In this document: positions 1-9,041 of the stretch, piece by piece
Layout: the number at the start of each line of letters is the position of its first letter
Position numbering within the stretch: the stretch's first letter is position 1
DNA from: an uncultured Granulicatella sp.
Lineage (GTDB): Bacteria; Bacillota; Bacilli; Lactobacillales; Aerococcaceae
Assembly (NCBI GenBank): GCA_934193545.1
Contig: CAKPVL010000006.1
Span: forward strand, 1 to 49,344
Length of the DNA: 49,344 bases
Direction: 5' to 3'
The notes under the pieces: generated by a model
What the model was told of the DNA's origin: nothing
Databases searched by the model: none
The model's input: the letters and a program-made list of their open reading frames with translations, nothing else
Program-made: the position numbers and the translations under genes

Positions 1-160
<160 letters not shown>

Positions 161-191
161 GTTCTTTTCCTGATTAGAGCCCATATTGACA

Positions 192-229
192 CAAAAATAC
201 CGCACCCTCGTATTGAGAATGCGGCATGT
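192..229 (-). terminator. Intrinsic terminator of pgi
   Basis: On the minus strand an ATGCCGCA...TGCGGTAT stem, extended by CTC/GAG with wobble pairs, is followed by TTTTTG. It starts immediately after the pgi stop codon. Confidence 0.85.
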
Positions 230-232
230 CCA

Positions 233-1579
233 TTATAGACGTTCGTTTAATTCTTTTGCTAAGTCTTCGAATCCTGGTTTTCCAAGTAAAGCAAACATGT
301 TTTTCTTGTATGCTTCTACCCCTGGTTGGTCAAATGGGTTAACGCCATTTAAGTAACCTGAAAGACCTACTGCGATTTCGAAGAAGTAGATTAAGTGTCC
401 TAATGTGTAAGCTGACATATCAGGAATGTTCACTACAAAGTTTGGAACTTGACCATCTGTATGAGCAAGTAATGTTCCTTGGAAAGCTTTTGTATTTACA
501 AAGTCCATTGTTTTACCTTGTAAGTATCCTAATCCATCTAAATCTTCTTCTGTTTCAGGAATTGTTACTTCTTCATTTGGTTTACCCACTTTGATAACTG
601 TTTCGAAGATGTTACGACGACCTTCTTGGATGTATTGTCCTAGTGAGTGTAAGTCAGTTGAGAAGTTTGCGCTTGAAGGATAAATTCCTTTGAAGTCTTT
701 CCCTTCTGATTCACCAAATAATTGTTTCCACCATTCAGAGAAGTATTGTAATGTTGGTTCGTAGTTAATTAATAACTCTGTCACTTTTCCTTTGCGGTAT
801 AACACATTACGTGCTACAGCGTATTGGTAAGCTTCGTTTTCTTTTAAGTTTGGTGAGCTGTATGCCACACGTGCATCTTCAGCCCCTTGCATTAATGCAT
901 CTACATCTGCACCAGTTACTGCGATTGGAAGTAATCCTACAGCTGTTAATACTGTGAAACGTCCACCGACATCATCTGGAATTACAAATGTTTGGTAACC
1001 TTCCACATCTGCTTCTGATTTTAATGCTCCACGAGCGCGGTCAGTTGTAGCGTAAATACGATTTACAGCTTCTTCTTTACCATATTTTTTAATTAATAAA
1101 TCTTTGAATACACGGAAAGCAATCGCTGGTTCTGTTGTTGTACCAGATTTAGAAATTACGTTTACAGAGAAATCACGATCTCCGATTAAGTCGATTAATC
1201 CTTGTAAGTATGTTGAGCTAATGCTATTTCCTGCAAATAATACTTGCGGAGTTTTACGTTTGTCGCTTGGTAAGTAGTTATAGAAAGCGTGGTTTAAGAA
1301 ATCAATCGCTGCACGAGCTCCTAAATAAGAACCACCAATACCGATAACTACTAATACTTCAGATTCTTCTTGAATCTTTTTAGCAGCTTCTTTAATACGA
1401 GCAAATTCTTCTTTGTCATAGTCGCGTGGTAAGTTAATCCAACCTGTGAAGTCGTTCCCTGCTCCTAATCCTTCGCGTAAGTCTTTATCTAACGCTGTTA
1501 CTGTTGATTGTAAATTGTCAATTTCTTCTTGGCTGAAGAAATCTAATGCTTTTGAATAATCAAATGAAATGTGTCCCAT
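233..1579 (-). CDS. pgi: Glucose-6-phosphate isomerase
   Basis: A 448-residue protein of the usual length for short Firmicutes phosphoglucose isomerases (about 450). It interconverts glucose 6-phosphate and fructose 6-phosphate in the cytosol. Visible motifs are the sugar-phosphate-binding segments [13 protein letters not shown] (about residue 78) and [10 protein letters not shown] (about 143), and [13 protein letters not shown] with [11 protein letters not shown] near the C terminus, which are the family's signature regions. The start ATG has an AAGGAGG ribosome-binding site. It lies 36 bases after the S1-domain gene with no visible promoter between, so it may be the last gene of a cyclophilin-S1-pgi transcript ending at the hairpin at 192-229. 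Confidence 0.97.
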   Translation of the reverse strand: MGHISFDYSKALDFFSQEEIDNLQSTVTALDKDLREGLGAGNDFTGWINLPRDYDKEEFARIKEAAKKIQEESEVLVVIGIGGSYLGARAAIDFLNHAFYNYLPSDKRKTPQVLFAGNSISSTYLQGLIDLIGDRDFSVNVISKSGTTTEPAIAFRVFKDLLIKKYGKEEAVNRIYATTDRARGALKSEADVEGYQTFVIPDDVGGRFTVLTAVGLLPIAVTGADVDALMQGAEDARVAYSSPNLKENEAYQYAVARNVLYRKGKVTELLINYEPTLQYFSEWWKQLFGESEGKDFKGIYPSSANFSTDLHSLGQYIQEGRRNIFETVIKVGKPNEEVTIPETEEDLDGLGYLQGKTMDFVNTKAFQGTLLAHTDGQVPNFVVNIPDMSAYTLGHLIYFFEIAVGLSGYLNGVNPFDQPGVEAYKKNMFALLGKPGFEDLAKELNERL

Positions 1580-1615
1580 TTGAATGCCTCCTTCGTATTC
1601 AATAACGATGTTTGA

Positions 1616-2005
1616 TTAATTTTTGTTTTTATCTTTTACAAATTTTTCTTGTGCTTCTTCGATCCATTCTGGTAATTTCTTCGCTAAGCTTGAAAAACCA
1701 ATGGAAGGAACATAGCGTTTGCGATTTTTCTTAATGCGTTGCGGAACATCTGGCACATCAAGTTTTTCCAGTGCTCGAATCGATAAACTAATCTTATTTG
1801 AAAATTCATCGACGTCAATCACTTTGGCCGTCACTTCCTGCCCCACTTTTACAAAATCATGCACATTATCCATATATCCATGTTTACACTCAGAAATATG
1901 AATCAAGCCTTGCGTATCTTCGTCTAGCTCCAAGAAAACTCCGTAATTTTGTACACCTGTTACTTTAGCCGTAACGATGTCACCAATTCTAAAAGTTTTG
2001 CTCAT
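1616..2005 (-). CDS. S1-domain RNA-binding protein (YugI/GSP13, CvfD type)
   Basis: A 129-residue protein with one S1 (OB-fold) domain at about residues 3-76 ([20 protein letters not shown] ... GLIHISE ... [12 protein letters not shown] ... ISLSIRAL) and a basic C-terminal tail. This architecture matches B. subtilis YugI (GSP13) and pneumococcal CvfD, ribosome-associated RNA-binding regulators of stress and virulence genes. I chose the ATG at 2005 because GGGAGG lies five bases upstream and because it overlaps the cyclophilin stop codon as ATGA, a classic translational-coupling junction. An in-frame start four codons earlier has no better ribosome-binding site. Confidence 0.9.
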   Translation of the reverse strand: MSKTFRIGDIVTAKVTGVQNYGVFLELDEDTQGLIHISECKHGYMDNVHDFVKVGQEVTAKVIDVDEFSNKISLSIRALEKLDVPDVPQRIKKNRKRYVPSIGFSSLAKKLPEWIEEAQEKFVKDKNKN

Positions 2006-2604
2006 AGAACCTCCCACGCTTTTACGTCCATCGATTCAATGACAACATCTTCTAGCGGACGGTCTTGCGCATTACGTTCTACGCCTTCAATCTTAAGAAC
2101 AACGTCCATACCTTCTACGACGCGTCCGAATACTGTATGACGGTGGTCTAACCAAGGTGTTCCACCAACTTTAGCGTATTCTTCAACGATTTCTTCAGGC
2201 CAGCCGCCATCTTTTAATTGTTTCAACATTTGTGCGGGTACTTGTTTTGCAGTCACGATGAAGAATTGAGATCCGTTTGTGTTTGGACCTGCATTCGCCA
2301 TTGATAAAGTACCGTACAAGTTGAATGCTTCTCTTGAAAACTCATCTTCGAAAGTGCGTCCGTAAATAGACTCGCCACCCATACCAGTTCCAGTTGGGTC
2401 GCCACCTTGAATCATGAAGTCTTCAATCACACGGTGGAAGATTACTCCGTTGTAGTATCCATTCTTCGCATGTGTTACGAAATTCTCCACTGTTTTAGGT
2501 GCTACTTCAGGGAATAATTCCAATGTGAAATCGCCCAAGTTCGTATGCACAGTCACGAGTGGATTCTTTTCATTCACTTCATTCAATTGTGGAAATTGAC
2601 TCAT
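2002..2604 (-). CDS. Cyclophilin-type peptidyl-prolyl cis-trans isomerase
   Basis: A 200-residue cyclophilin that accelerates proline isomerisation during protein folding. No signal peptide is present, so it is cytosolic. Core motifs are [27 protein letters not shown] (residues about 55-80; here split as [17 protein letters not shown] and GMGGESIYG), [18 protein letters not shown] and [14 protein letters not shown], including the catalytic Arg and the QFF signature. The ATG at 2604 has AAGGAG eight bases upstream. A longer frame from 2643 would place that ribosome-binding site inside the gene and start only a few bases after the predicted transcription start, so I rejected it. Its TGA overlaps the ATG of the S1 gene. 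Confidence 0.93.
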   Translation of the reverse strand: MSQFPQLNEVNEKNPLVTVHTNLGDFTLELFPEVAPKTVENFVTHAKNGYYNGVIFHRVIEDFMIQGGDPTGTGMGGESIYGRTFEDEFSREAFNLYGTLSMANAGPNTNGSQFFIVTAKQVPAQMLKQLKDGGWPEEIVEEYAKVGGTPWLDHRHTVFGRVVEGMDVVLKIEGVERNAQDRPLEDVVIESMDVKAWEVL

Positions 2605-2655
2605 TTTTCCATCTCCTTTTAATTCTTTCTGATGATTGCTCATCTAACCTCTTCT

Positions 2656-2684
2656 ATTAAACCACAAAAGCTAAACGGGTGCAA
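2656..2684 (-). promoter_or_regulatory. Putative promoter of the cyclophilin-S1-pgi unit
   Basis: Minus strand: TTGCAC (2679-2684), 17-base spacer, TTTAAT (2656-2661) preceded by TGG as an extended -10. Transcription would start near 2649, supporting the ATG at 2604. Confidence 0.6.
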
Positions 2685-2739
2685 TTTAGCGTTCTTATCC
2701 GCCTTAATAAAAAAATAAAGAATATCTATAAATTTTCCT

Positions 2740-2768
2740 TAGTGATTTTCATGGTTTCGTGGTATAGT
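2740..2768 (+). promoter_or_regulatory. Putative extended -10 promoter of the divergent PAP2 gene
   Basis: TGGTATAGT (2760-2768) is an extended -10 element with a poor -35 (TAGTGA). Transcription would begin near 2775, after the TTG at 2771, which argues for translation from the ATG at 2804. Confidence 0.55.
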
Positions 2769-2803
2769 ATTTGAGTATAGAAAAAAGAAAGAGTGAAAGT
2801 TTA

Positions 2804-3313
2804 ATGACAATATTTCAAAATTATCCATTAATCGCTTCAATTTGCTCGATTCTATTTGCACAATTTGTTAAATTCCCGATTGCACTCTTCTCAAAGAAAG
2901 ATGGTGCACACGTTTCGTTAGTAACCAGCACAGGGGGAATGCCAAGTTCTCACTCTGCTGCAGTTAGCTCGCTGATTACAGCGCTTATTATTGAATACGG
3001 ATTTGCTTCTCCACTCGTTGCAATCGCAACAACGTTCGGTTTAATCGTGATGTTCGATGCCATGGCCGTTCGTCGTCAAAGTGGTGAACAAGGAATTCTC
3101 CTACAAAAATTATACGAAGAACAAGTACGCGAAGAATCCAGCGCATTAAAGCATGTTGAAATTGAATCTGAAGATGATCCAATTACTCTCTTCGACACAG
3201 AAGAAAATAAAAAATTGATTATCAAGAAATATTTAGGTCACAAACCCGTTGAGGTATTTGCCGGGGTACTGACTGGTATCGCAATGGCCTTTATTTTAAG
3301 AATGTTCTATTAA
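2804..3313 (+). CDS. Divergent PAP2 family membrane protein (DUF212, YuiD-like)
   Basis: A 169-residue membrane protein of the divergent PAP2 (acid phosphatase/vanadium haloperoxidase-related) family; its substrate is not known. Typical family motifs are GGMPSSHSA near residue 46 and FDAMAVRRQSGEQG near residue 85. About four hydrophobic segments surround a polar cytosolic insert of roughly residues 95-145. I chose the ATG at 2804 over the TTG at 2771 because the latter falls at the -10 region of the likely promoter. It lies 14 bases upstream of the ferredoxin-NADP reductase gene, so the two probably share a transcript. Confidence 0.85.
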   Translation: MTIFQNYPLIASICSILFAQFVKFPIALFSKKDGAHVSLVTSTGGMPSSHSAAVSSLITALIIEYGFASPLVAIATTFGLIVMFDAMAVRRQSGEQGILLQKLYEEQVREESSALKHVEIESEDDPITLFDTEENKKLIIKKYLGHKPVEVFAGVLTGIAMAFILRMFY

Positions 3314-3327
3314 TTCGGAGGTAAAAA

Positions 3328-4314
3328 GTGACGAAAGAAATTGTTGATATTATTATTATCGGCGGTGGGCCTGTTGGGCTTTTCACGGCCTTTTACGCGG
3401 GCTTACGTCAAGCGTCTGTTAAAATTATTGAAACATTGCCCCAATTAGGTGGGCAACCCGGAATGCTTTATCCTGAAAAAATGATTTACGATATTCCAGC
3501 CTTCCCTGAAATTACAGCTGGGGATTTAATCGAGAACTTGAAAAAGCAGCTTGAACGTTTCCCTGAGACTCAGTTCTGCTTAGAAGAAGAAGCACTTGAA
3601 TTAAACAAGACAGACTTCGGATATGAGCTTGTGACTTCTAAACAAACGCACTACGCTAAAACAGTGATTATCGCTTGTGGAAACGGCGCTTTCCGTCCAC
3701 GTAAACTCGACGTAGAAAATGCAGAAGCTTATGAAAACAGCAATCTACACTACTTCGTAACGAACTTAGAACGATTCCGCGATCGTACTGTAGCCATCTG
3801 CGGTGGTGGCGACTCTGCGGTAGACTGGGCACTAGCCTTAGAACCAATCGCAAAGAAAGTGACAATCGTCCACCGTCGCCCACAGTTCCGTGCACAAGAA
3901 CATAGCGTGAAACAACTAGAGGAATCAAGCGTTGAAATTTTAACGCCTTATCTTCCGGACCAAATTATTGGAGACGGCGAAACCATTCAATCTGTTGTAT
4001 TGAAACACGCGAAAGGTGAAGACCAAATCGAACTTCCTGTTGATGACTTTATCGTGAACTATGGTTTCTCTTCTTCTATTGGAGGAATGAAGAACTGGGG
4101 ATTCGAGGTTCAGCGCAACACTATCGTGACAAATAGCCAAATGGAAACGACTCTTCCTGGCGTTTTTGCCGTTGGAGATATCGCAACATACGAAGGCAAG
4201 GTTAAAATCATTGCGACTGGATTTGGTGAAGCTCCTGTTGCCATTAATGCTGCGATGACGTATGTGAATCCAAATAGCCGTCCGAGCACGATTCATAGCT
4301 CGTCAATGTTCTAA
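3328..4314 (+). CDS. Ferredoxin/flavodoxin--NADP+ reductase, thioredoxin reductase-like type 2
   Basis: A 328-residue flavoprotein that moves electrons between NADPH and ferredoxin or flavodoxin. The N-terminal FAD site IIIIGGGPVGLFTA (residues 8-21), the central NADPH site AICGGGDSAVDWAL (about 156) and the C-terminal FAD motif GVFAVGDIA (about 277) are present. The CxxC redox pair of thioredoxin reductase is absent, and a C-terminal extension ending HSSSMF is present; both distinguish type 2 FNR (B. subtilis YumC) from TrxB. It starts at GTG, with GGAGG spaced eight bases before it. A clear terminator follows. Confidence 0.9.
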   Translation: MTKEIVDIIIIGGGPVGLFTAFYAGLRQASVKIIETLPQLGGQPGMLYPEKMIYDIPAFPEITAGDLIENLKKQLERFPETQFCLEEEALELNKTDFGYELVTSKQTHYAKTVIIACGNGAFRPRKLDVENAEAYENSNLHYFVTNLERFRDRTVAICGGGDSAVDWALALEPIAKKVTIVHRRPQFRAQEHSVKQLEESSVEILTPYLPDQIIGDGETIQSVVLKHAKGEDQIELPVDDFIVNYGFSSSIGGMKNWGFEVQRNTIVTNSQMETTLPGVFAVGDIATYEGKVKIIATGFGEAPVAINAAMTYVNPNSRPSTIHSSSMF

Positions 4315-4332
4315 CCGTTTACAAAAATTCAA

Positions 4333-4369
4333 AAAGAACGCTCAATTCATTTGGGCGTTCTTCTTTTTT
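4333..4369 (+). terminator. Intrinsic terminator after ferredoxin-NADP reductase
   Basis: AAGAACGCTC/GGGCGTTCTT stem with a nine-base loop followed by CTTTTTTG. Confidence 0.85.
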
Positions 4370-4435
4370 GTGTTAAAATAAAAAGCTACTCTTTTTAAAA
4401 GGGTTTCATAATTTGTTAAAAGGAGGATTTTTCAG

Positions 4436-4936
4436 ATGAAAAGCCCAAAAGAATTACACGAACGCTGTTTAGAATTATTATCTGAGCGTGGTGTAGAATT
4501 AGAACAAATTGCTGAATTAGTTTATTTCTTACAAGAAAAATATGTACCAGGATTAACGAAAGAAGAATGCTTATTAAACGTTAATAGCGTATTGAAAAAA
4601 CGCGAAGTTCAAAACGCCGTTATCACTGGTATCGAAATGGATAAATTAGCAGAAGAAAAGAAATTACATCCATTATTAAACGATGTCTTATCTGAAGACG
4701 AGCCTTTATATGGTGTCGACGAAATCTTAGCATTATCGATCGTAAACGTATATGGTTCTATCGGATTTACAAACTACGGTTATATCGATAAAGTAAAACC
4801 AGGAATTCTAAAAACATTAGATGACAAATCAACTGGTAAAGTAAACATCTTCTTAGATGACTTAGTTGGTGCTATCGCAGCCGCTGCAGCAAGCCGTCTA
4901 GCACACAGCATTCCAGCAAAAGAAGAATTAGACTAA
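4436..4936 (+). CDS. Phosphatidylglycerophosphatase A-like protein (YutG type)
   Basis: A 166-residue protein of the bacterial PgpA family as found in Firmicutes (YutG). The family dephosphorylates phosphatidylglycerol phosphate to phosphatidylglycerol. Conserved segments include the N-terminal helix ERCLELLSERGV, AVITGIEMDKLAE near residue 62, LYGVDEILALSIVNVYGSIG near 97 and LDDLVGAIAAAAASRL near the C terminus. Unlike proteobacterial PgpA there is little hydrophobic sequence, as is usual for this subfamily; whether it acts on PGP in vivo is inferred. The ribosome-binding site is AAAGGAGG. It stands alone between two terminators. Confidence 0.82.
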   Translation: MKSPKELHERCLELLSERGVELEQIAELVYFLQEKYVPGLTKEECLLNVNSVLKKREVQNAVITGIEMDKLAEEKKLHPLLNDVLSEDEPLYGVDEILALSIVNVYGSIGFTNYGYIDKVKPGILKTLDDKSTGKVNIFLDDLVGAIAAAAASRLAHSIPAKEELD

Positions 4937-4942
4937 TCAAGC

Positions 4943-4975
4943 AAAAAGGATGAAGCTCAAGGCTTCATCCTTTTC
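4943..4975. terminator. Bidirectional terminator between pgpA-like gene and SirTM operon
   Basis: Perfect AAAAGGATGAAGC-TCAA-GGCTTCATCCTTTT stem-loop with T-runs on both strands, so it can end both the rightward pgpA-like transcript and the leftward lplA-sirTM operon. Confidence 0.9.
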
Positions 4976-4987
4976 TAAATTTATGGA

Positions 4988-5009
4988 GTGATACCGTATA
5001 CGGTATCAC
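4988..5009. repeat. Perfect 22-bp palindrome in convergent intergenic region
   Basis: GTGATACCGTA/TACGGTATCAC is a perfect inverted repeat without a loop, followed on the plus strand by CCTATTTTTTT. It may be a backup rightward terminator. A dyad of this kind could also bind a dimeric regulator, but it sits downstream of both converging genes. Confidence 0.7.
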
Positions 5010-5018
5010 CCTATTTTT

Positions 5019-6041
5019 TTATTCTCCTAAAACGAGTCCCGCAAATTCTTCAGCAGTCACTGCACCAAAGTAGTTGCTTAAATCGATGGCGCTTAAGACT
5101 TCCACTAAGTCCTCTTTCACCATACGAACACCTTTTAGTTTTTCTTCGACTTCTTGTACATTTCCTTTTGCAAAGAAATCTCCGTAAATACGGCAGTTTG
5201 AAATTCTACCTTGTTCCACCTCTAAGTAACATTGAATCGTTCCGCATGCAAAACGTCCATCACGATAGTCACTGTATTGTGGAGATTGGCCATAATTCCA
5301 TTCCCAGTTTTTATATTTAGAAGCTGTGAGTTCGTCGATGGCTTTCCAATCTTCCTCCGTTAACACATAACGTTTTGCTTCATCAATCGAGTTAATTCCT
5401 AAAATCTTACATGTGATTAAGTTTTTGAATTCATCTACCGTCACGTTTTGATACTCTGGAGCAAGATATGGACGAATACTTCCCACACGCGCACGAACGG
5501 ATTGAATTCCCTTCGATTGTAATTTCTTCTTGTTTGGATTCAAGACTTTTTCCATCGCATCATAGTCCACATCTAATAAGAGTGAGAATCCACCGTACAC
5601 ACGACCATTACTAATCGTCATCGCAGCACCGGATACTTTTTTACCTTCAATCGTTAAATCATTACGCCCTGTTTGTTCAACGGCTGTGGCGCCGAGTTCG
5701 TGCAAGGCTTTAATCGCTGGTTCGTACGTTCTCTTGAAATCCCCGAAGATTCCATTGTCTTGGATTAAGTAGCATACATTCACGGCACCAGAGTCCACAT
5801 ATACGGCACCGCCACCAGTGTCACGACGCACAACAAGAATATTGTTTTCTTTTAAATACTCTTCGTTTACTTCGGCAATTGTATTTTGGAATTTTCCAAT
5901 TTCAACTTTTGGGTCACAGTAATATGGGAACAAGATGTCATCATCTAAGAAGACATTACTTTGCACATATACTTGCATCGCAAGCGCTACTGCTCCATCT
6001 TTTACATATTTTCCGTCACGGATTGGTTCGATTAAATACAT
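5019..6041 (-). CDS. lplA2: Lipoate--protein ligase of the SirTM operon (LplA2 type)
   Basis: A 340-residue lipoate ligase that activates lipoate with ATP and attaches it to a lysine of a carrier domain. Hallmarks are RRDTGGGAVYVD (residues 72-83), the lipoyl-AMP-binding lysine region GRNDLTIEGKKVSGAA (125-140), and a C-terminal accessory domain of about 85 residues. It is the last gene of the operon, three bases after sirTM. In the described S. aureus and S. pyogenes class M sirtuin operons the equivalent ligase specifically lipoylates the operon's GcvH-like carrier, and the same role is inferred here. A bidirectional terminator follows. Confidence 0.92.
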   Translation of the reverse strand: MYLIEPIRDGKYVKDGAVALAMQVYVQSNVFLDDDILFPYYCDPKVEIGKFQNTIAEVNEEYLKENNILVVRRDTGGGAVYVDSGAVNVCYLIQDNGIFGDFKRTYEPAIKALHELGATAVEQTGRNDLTIEGKKVSGAAMTISNGRVYGGFSLLLDVDYDAMEKVLNPNKKKLQSKGIQSVRARVGSIRPYLAPEYQNVTVDEFKNLITCKILGINSIDEAKRYVLTEEDWKAIDELTASKYKNWEWNYGQSPQYSDYRDGRFACGTIQCYLEVEQGRISNCRIYGDFFAKGNVQEVEEKLKGVRMVKEDLVEVLSAIDLSNYFGAVTAEEFAGLVLGE

Positions 6042-6044
6042 CGT

Positions 6045-6926
6045 TTATTCTCCTTTTAGCTCTTGATATGTCCCATGAATTAATGGGGCGATGTTTTCTG
6101 ATAATTGTACGGTTTGCTCTCTTAGCGCAAGCGGGATGCGGTAATGTTTATGATTCATACTTACAAACAGCGCGTTTGGATTAGCTTGTACACATTTTTG
6201 GAAAGGCGTTTTGATAAATTGCGGCGTCGTAAAGCCCACTCCGATTTCTAAGAAGAGCACCTTATCATTTTTATGTTCTTCTAAAAACGCATCATAGCGT
6301 GCCTTTTGTGCAAAGAAATCTGCTGACTCCACCATTCCTTTTTCAGCGTTACGCTTATTAATTTCAAGTGGCGCTCCGCATTCTGGACAGAACGGAATCA
6401 GTTCATAAGGAACCTTCATATCCTTTTGTTCGGCAATCATCTTACGAACTAATGCATCATCTTGATACGTTTTTGGATGACAGTGCTGGCTACATTGGAA
6501 AAGCCCATACTCCCCTTGAATATGATAAACTTTCTCTTTGTCGTATCCAGCCACCCAAAAAGCATTATCCGCATTCGTTGTAATAATGTGGTACGGCTTC
6601 GTTTTAAGCATTTCTAACAATTCCACATACGATTGTCCCACAGGTTGGTCCAAGTAATTGAGTGCGATAAAACGACTTTGAAACGCCCAATACTCTTCCC
6701 AACTTGGAAAATGAAACAGACTTGCCTGTAACATGTCTAGAAATTGATACTTCTCGATAAAATCAGGAAAAGCGTCTTCGAATCGACTGCCAATGTAGGT
6801 GAATCCATCTGCTGCCGACATCCCAGCACCGATACCCACCACGATGGCATCAGCTTCCTGGAATAACTCCGCCAGTAGACTGGCTTCAGTCGTTCTTTCT
6901 TTTTGTAATGCATTCCATTTCGTCAT
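6045..6926 (-). CDS. sirTM: Class M sirtuin, protein ADP-ribosyltransferase (SirTM)
   Basis: A 293-residue sirtuin of the macrodomain-linked class, which ADP-ribosylates the lipoylated GcvH-like carrier with NAD+ instead of deacetylating. The NAD-binding motif is [14 protein letters not shown] (31-44). TTNADN (116-121) replaces the canonical TQNID, and YHIQGEYG (134-141) carries Gln137 where deacetylases have the catalytic His. Asn118 and Gln137 coincide with residues I recall as essential in S. pyogenes SirTM. Four cysteines (C145, C149, C180, C183) form the zinc site. I chose the ATG at 6926, one base after the macrodomain stop, with AGGAGA upstream; the frame extends further but has no ribosome-binding site. 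Confidence 0.93.
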   Translation of the reverse strand: MTKWNALQKERTTEASLLAELFQEADAIVVGIGAGMSAADGFTYIGSRFEDAFPDFIEKYQFLDMLQASLFHFPSWEEYWAFQSRFIALNYLDQPVGQSYVELLEMLKTKPYHIITTNADNAFWVAGYDKEKVYHIQGEYGLFQCSQHCHPKTYQDDALVRKMIAEQKDMKVPYELIPFCPECGAPLEINKRNAEKGMVESADFFAQKARYDAFLEEHKNDKVLFLEIGVGFTTPQFIKTPFQKCVQANPNALFVSMNHKHYRIPLALREQTVQLSENIAPLIHGTYQELKGE

Positions 6927-6927
6927 T

Positions 6928-7722
6928 CTACTGTTCTCCTGATAATAATTTCTGATAAATTGATTGATCTTCCTTAGTATAGGTCGAAAAGACAACGGTC
7001 ATTGTTGAAGAATTATCCTGCAACCATTTGTTTACGGTATCCACCGCAATACGAGCGGCAGGTTCTTTTGGAAACCCAAACTCTCCTGTTGAAATCCCGC
7101 AAAAAGCAATTGAGGTTAGACCATCTTCCTTAGCAACTTCCAGACAACTCTTGTAACAACCAGCCAGTAACTGTTCACGAAGCGGCGTTACTTTTTGCCC
7201 CGGAGGCAAGAAGGGGCCTACCGTATGAATAATATACTTCGATGGCAAGTTGAACGCTGGCGTGATTTTCGCTTTCCCCACAGGCTCCTTCTTCCCTTGC
7301 TCCTCCATTAAATGGTGGCAAAAGCTTCGAAGTTCAATTCCTGAAAAAGTATGAATCGCATTATCAATACAGCGATGATTTGGAATAAAACATCCTAGCA
7401 TCTCACTATTCGCCGCATTCACAATCGCATCGACTTTCAGTTCACATAAATCCCCATAATAGAGTTTGATTTGGTCGTTTGCTGTTGGAATGCAATCTGC
7501 TAAGGATTGGACTCTTGGAGCATGGTATTCTTTTAAATATTCATTCTCCAAAGCGACATAGTCTTCCGGAGTATCTTTTGGTTGTCTGACATTCACAAGT
7601 CCTCGCCATAGCGTCTTCAACTCTTCGGGAGATTTTCCTTCAACTGATACGGTTTCTCCTGATTCCTTCGTTAGAATCTCAATCATTCTCCTGAGCAACT
7701 GCTCTTCTTTATGATTATTCAT
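6928..7722 (-). CDS. SirTM-linked zinc-type macrodomain ADP-ribosylhydrolase
   Basis: A 264-residue protein with an N-terminal helical region (1-80) and a macrodomain (about 84-262). [13 protein letters not shown] (98-110) is the adenosine and distal-ribose motif and [10 protein letters not shown] (209-218) the diphosphate loop. C111, H116 and C118 lie in the insert CFIPNHRC right after the NAAN motif, as in the zinc-containing macrodomains of SirTM operons, where the metal supports hydrolysis. The expected job is removal of ADP-ribose placed on the GcvH-like carrier by SirTM. It overlaps gcvH-L by 8 bases and abuts sirTM, so the modifier, the eraser and the substrate are translated together. 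Confidence 0.93.
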   Translation of the reverse strand: MNNHKEEQLLRRMIEILTKESGETVSVEGKSPEELKTLWRGLVNVRQPKDTPEDYVALENEYLKEYHAPRVQSLADCIPTANDQIKLYYGDLCELKVDAIVNAANSEMLGCFIPNHRCIDNAIHTFSGIELRSFCHHLMEEQGKKEPVGKAKITPAFNLPSKYIIHTVGPFLPPGQKVTPLREQLLAGCYKSCLEVAKEDGLTSIAFCGISTGEFGFPKEPAARIAVDTVNKWLQDNSSTMTVVFSTYTKEDQSIYQKLLSGEQ

Positions 7723-8047
7723 CTTCTAATGCCAAGAATGCTGCTTCATCAACATCCGTTAATGTCACTAGCCAGTGTTCTTCTGGTTTTTCAGAGTTTA
7801 ATAATTTAGGGTCTTCTGTTGCCGCTAAGTTTCTAGCTACGACTTTCCCTGCAAGTGGCGTCACAATCGACATCACTGTTTTACTTGCTTCTAAACTTAA
7901 GATTTCGTCTTCGGCTTCTAATTCGTCATCCATGTTAAATTGAACGAATCCAATTGTACCGACATCATCTTGAAGTTCTGGAGTCATACGAATCGTGTAG
8001 TTTTCTCCTTCTTTATCAATCCATAAAAAGTTAGCAAATTTTCTCAT
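7715..8047 (-). CDS. GcvH-like lipoyl carrier protein, substrate of SirTM
   Basis: A 110-residue H-protein-like domain, shorter than glycine-cleavage GcvH (about 125-130). The lipoylation site is Lys56 in [12 protein letters not shown] (51-61), in a hairpin surrounded by acidic residues. Asp27 in the segment MTPELQDD corresponds to the residue I recall as the ADP-ribose acceptor in S. pyogenes GcvH-L. No glycine cleavage P or T genes are in the window, so it is not part of that complex here. Its place between flavoenzymes and the macrodomain suggests that it delivers a dithiol to the oxidoreductases and that ADP-ribosylation gates this; the second part is hypothesis. Confidence 0.9.
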   Translation of the reverse strand: MRKFANFLWIDKEGENYTIRMTPELQDDVGTIGFVQFNMDDELEAEDEILSLEASKTVMSIVTPLAGKVVARNLAATEDPKLLNSEKPEEHWLVTLTDVDEAAFLALEDE

Positions 8048-8048
8048 T

Positions 8049-9041
8049 TTATTTCTCTCCTTTATATAATTCAGCGAGTAATTCTACTGAACGTTTTCTT
8101 TTTTCAATGGAACCGACGAGCGGGATAAATAATAACTCATCGGGATTAGAGACTGCTCTTAGCGCCTCCATTTGTTCAAAAACTTCACGCGGGTTTCCCA
8201 CAATGAGTCGACTGCGGTTGCTTGCGATTTTTTCACGGTCCCTCTGTGATAATTCGTGTTCTTCCACATCTTTTTGTGTTGGGAAGGTATGAAATTCTGA
8301 AAAATCCTGTTTTCCAAGCATCCATAAATCTAATGGTTTTGCCATCTCTTCGGCTTCTTCACTCGTATCTGCAATAACCACAAATACCGCTAGTACGAAG
8401 TTGCTTGGTCTGCTATGAGGGCCTGATTTAAAGGTGCTGCGATATTTCTCAGAAAGACTTTTCACCAACTCCACAGGGTCTTGAGGAATATACGGAAATA
8501 CACCATATACAAAACTCAAGCCAAGAGTTGCCGCAGACTCAATCGACTGGCCACCCATACCAAGAAGGAACTGTTCTGGAATAGTCGCCACTTTTGGAAC
8601 AACTACCCCTTTACTACGCGCTTCATTCAAATAGTGCTGCAATTTTTCTAACCACAAAGCATATTGCTCTTTCGAATAAAGCGACTGCAAATTACGACCT
8701 ACAAGAGGTGTTCCTGGGGAATTACCAAGACCGATATCCACACGTCCTGGGAATAATCCTTCTAGCGTTGACATGATTTCAGCCACTTTATACGGCGAAT
8801 AATGGAGCCCCATGATTCCACCAGAACCAATATGAATGTTCTTCGTATGGCTAGCAAGGTACGGAATCACCACTTCTGGAGCACTAATCGAGAGCGCTGG
8901 CACATTATGATGTTCACTCACCCAGAATCGATGGAATCCGAGTTTGTCTGCTAATTGAGCCAACTCCAGTGTTTCACGAACGGCCTCTGCGCTCGTCTTC
9001 CCTTCATCTACGAGGCCATAATCTAACAGACTAATTTTCAT
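8049..9041 (-). CDS. Luciferase-like FMN-dependent oxidoreductase of the SirTM operon
   Basis: A 330-residue member of the bacterial luciferase-like monooxygenase group (MsnO8/alkanal monooxygenase alpha-like). Seen are the N-terminal [20 protein letters not shown] near residue 36, [20 protein letters not shown] near 69-88, [14 protein letters not shown] near 99-112, and GNPREVFEQ near 281. Members use reduced FMN to oxidise small organic molecules; the substrate is unknown. It ends one base before the GcvH-like start and overlaps the upstream OYE-type gene by 11 bases, so it is tightly coupled to the ADP-ribosylation genes. Similar flavoenzymes accompany the SirTM operons known from streptococci and staphylococci. 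Confidence 0.88.
   Translation of the reverse strand: MKISLLDYGLVDEGKTSAEAVRETLELAQLADKLGFHRFWVSEHHNVPALSISAPEVVIPYLASHTKNIHIGSGGIMGLHYSPYKVAEIMSTLEGLFPGRVDIGLGNSPGTPLVGRNLQSLYSKEQYALWLEKLQHYLNEARSKGVVVPKVATIPEQFLLGMGGQSIESAATLGLSFVYGVFPYIPQDPVELVKSLSEKYRSTFKSGPHSRPSNFVLAVFVVIADTSEEAEEMAKPLDLWMLGKQDFSEFHTFPTQKDVEEHELSQRDREKIASNRSRLIVGNPREVFEQMEALRAVSNPDELLFIPLVGSIEKRKRSVELLAELYKGEK

Noticed and set aside
2605..2643. Longer N terminus for the cyclophilin
   Set aside because: It would contain the AAGGAG site of the ATG at 2604 and begin just after the predicted transcription start.
2771..2803. TTG start for the divergent PAP2 protein
   Set aside because: The codon lies at or before the probable transcription start given the extended -10 at 2760-2768.
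6927..6995. 23 extra N-terminal residues for SirTM
   Set aside because: No ribosome-binding site, overlap with the macrodomain coding end, and the shorter frame places Asn118 and Gln137 in register with the known family numbering.
7715..8047. GcvH of the glycine cleavage system
   Set aside because: It is shorter than true GcvH, lies between SirTM-system genes, and no gcvP or gcvT is nearby.
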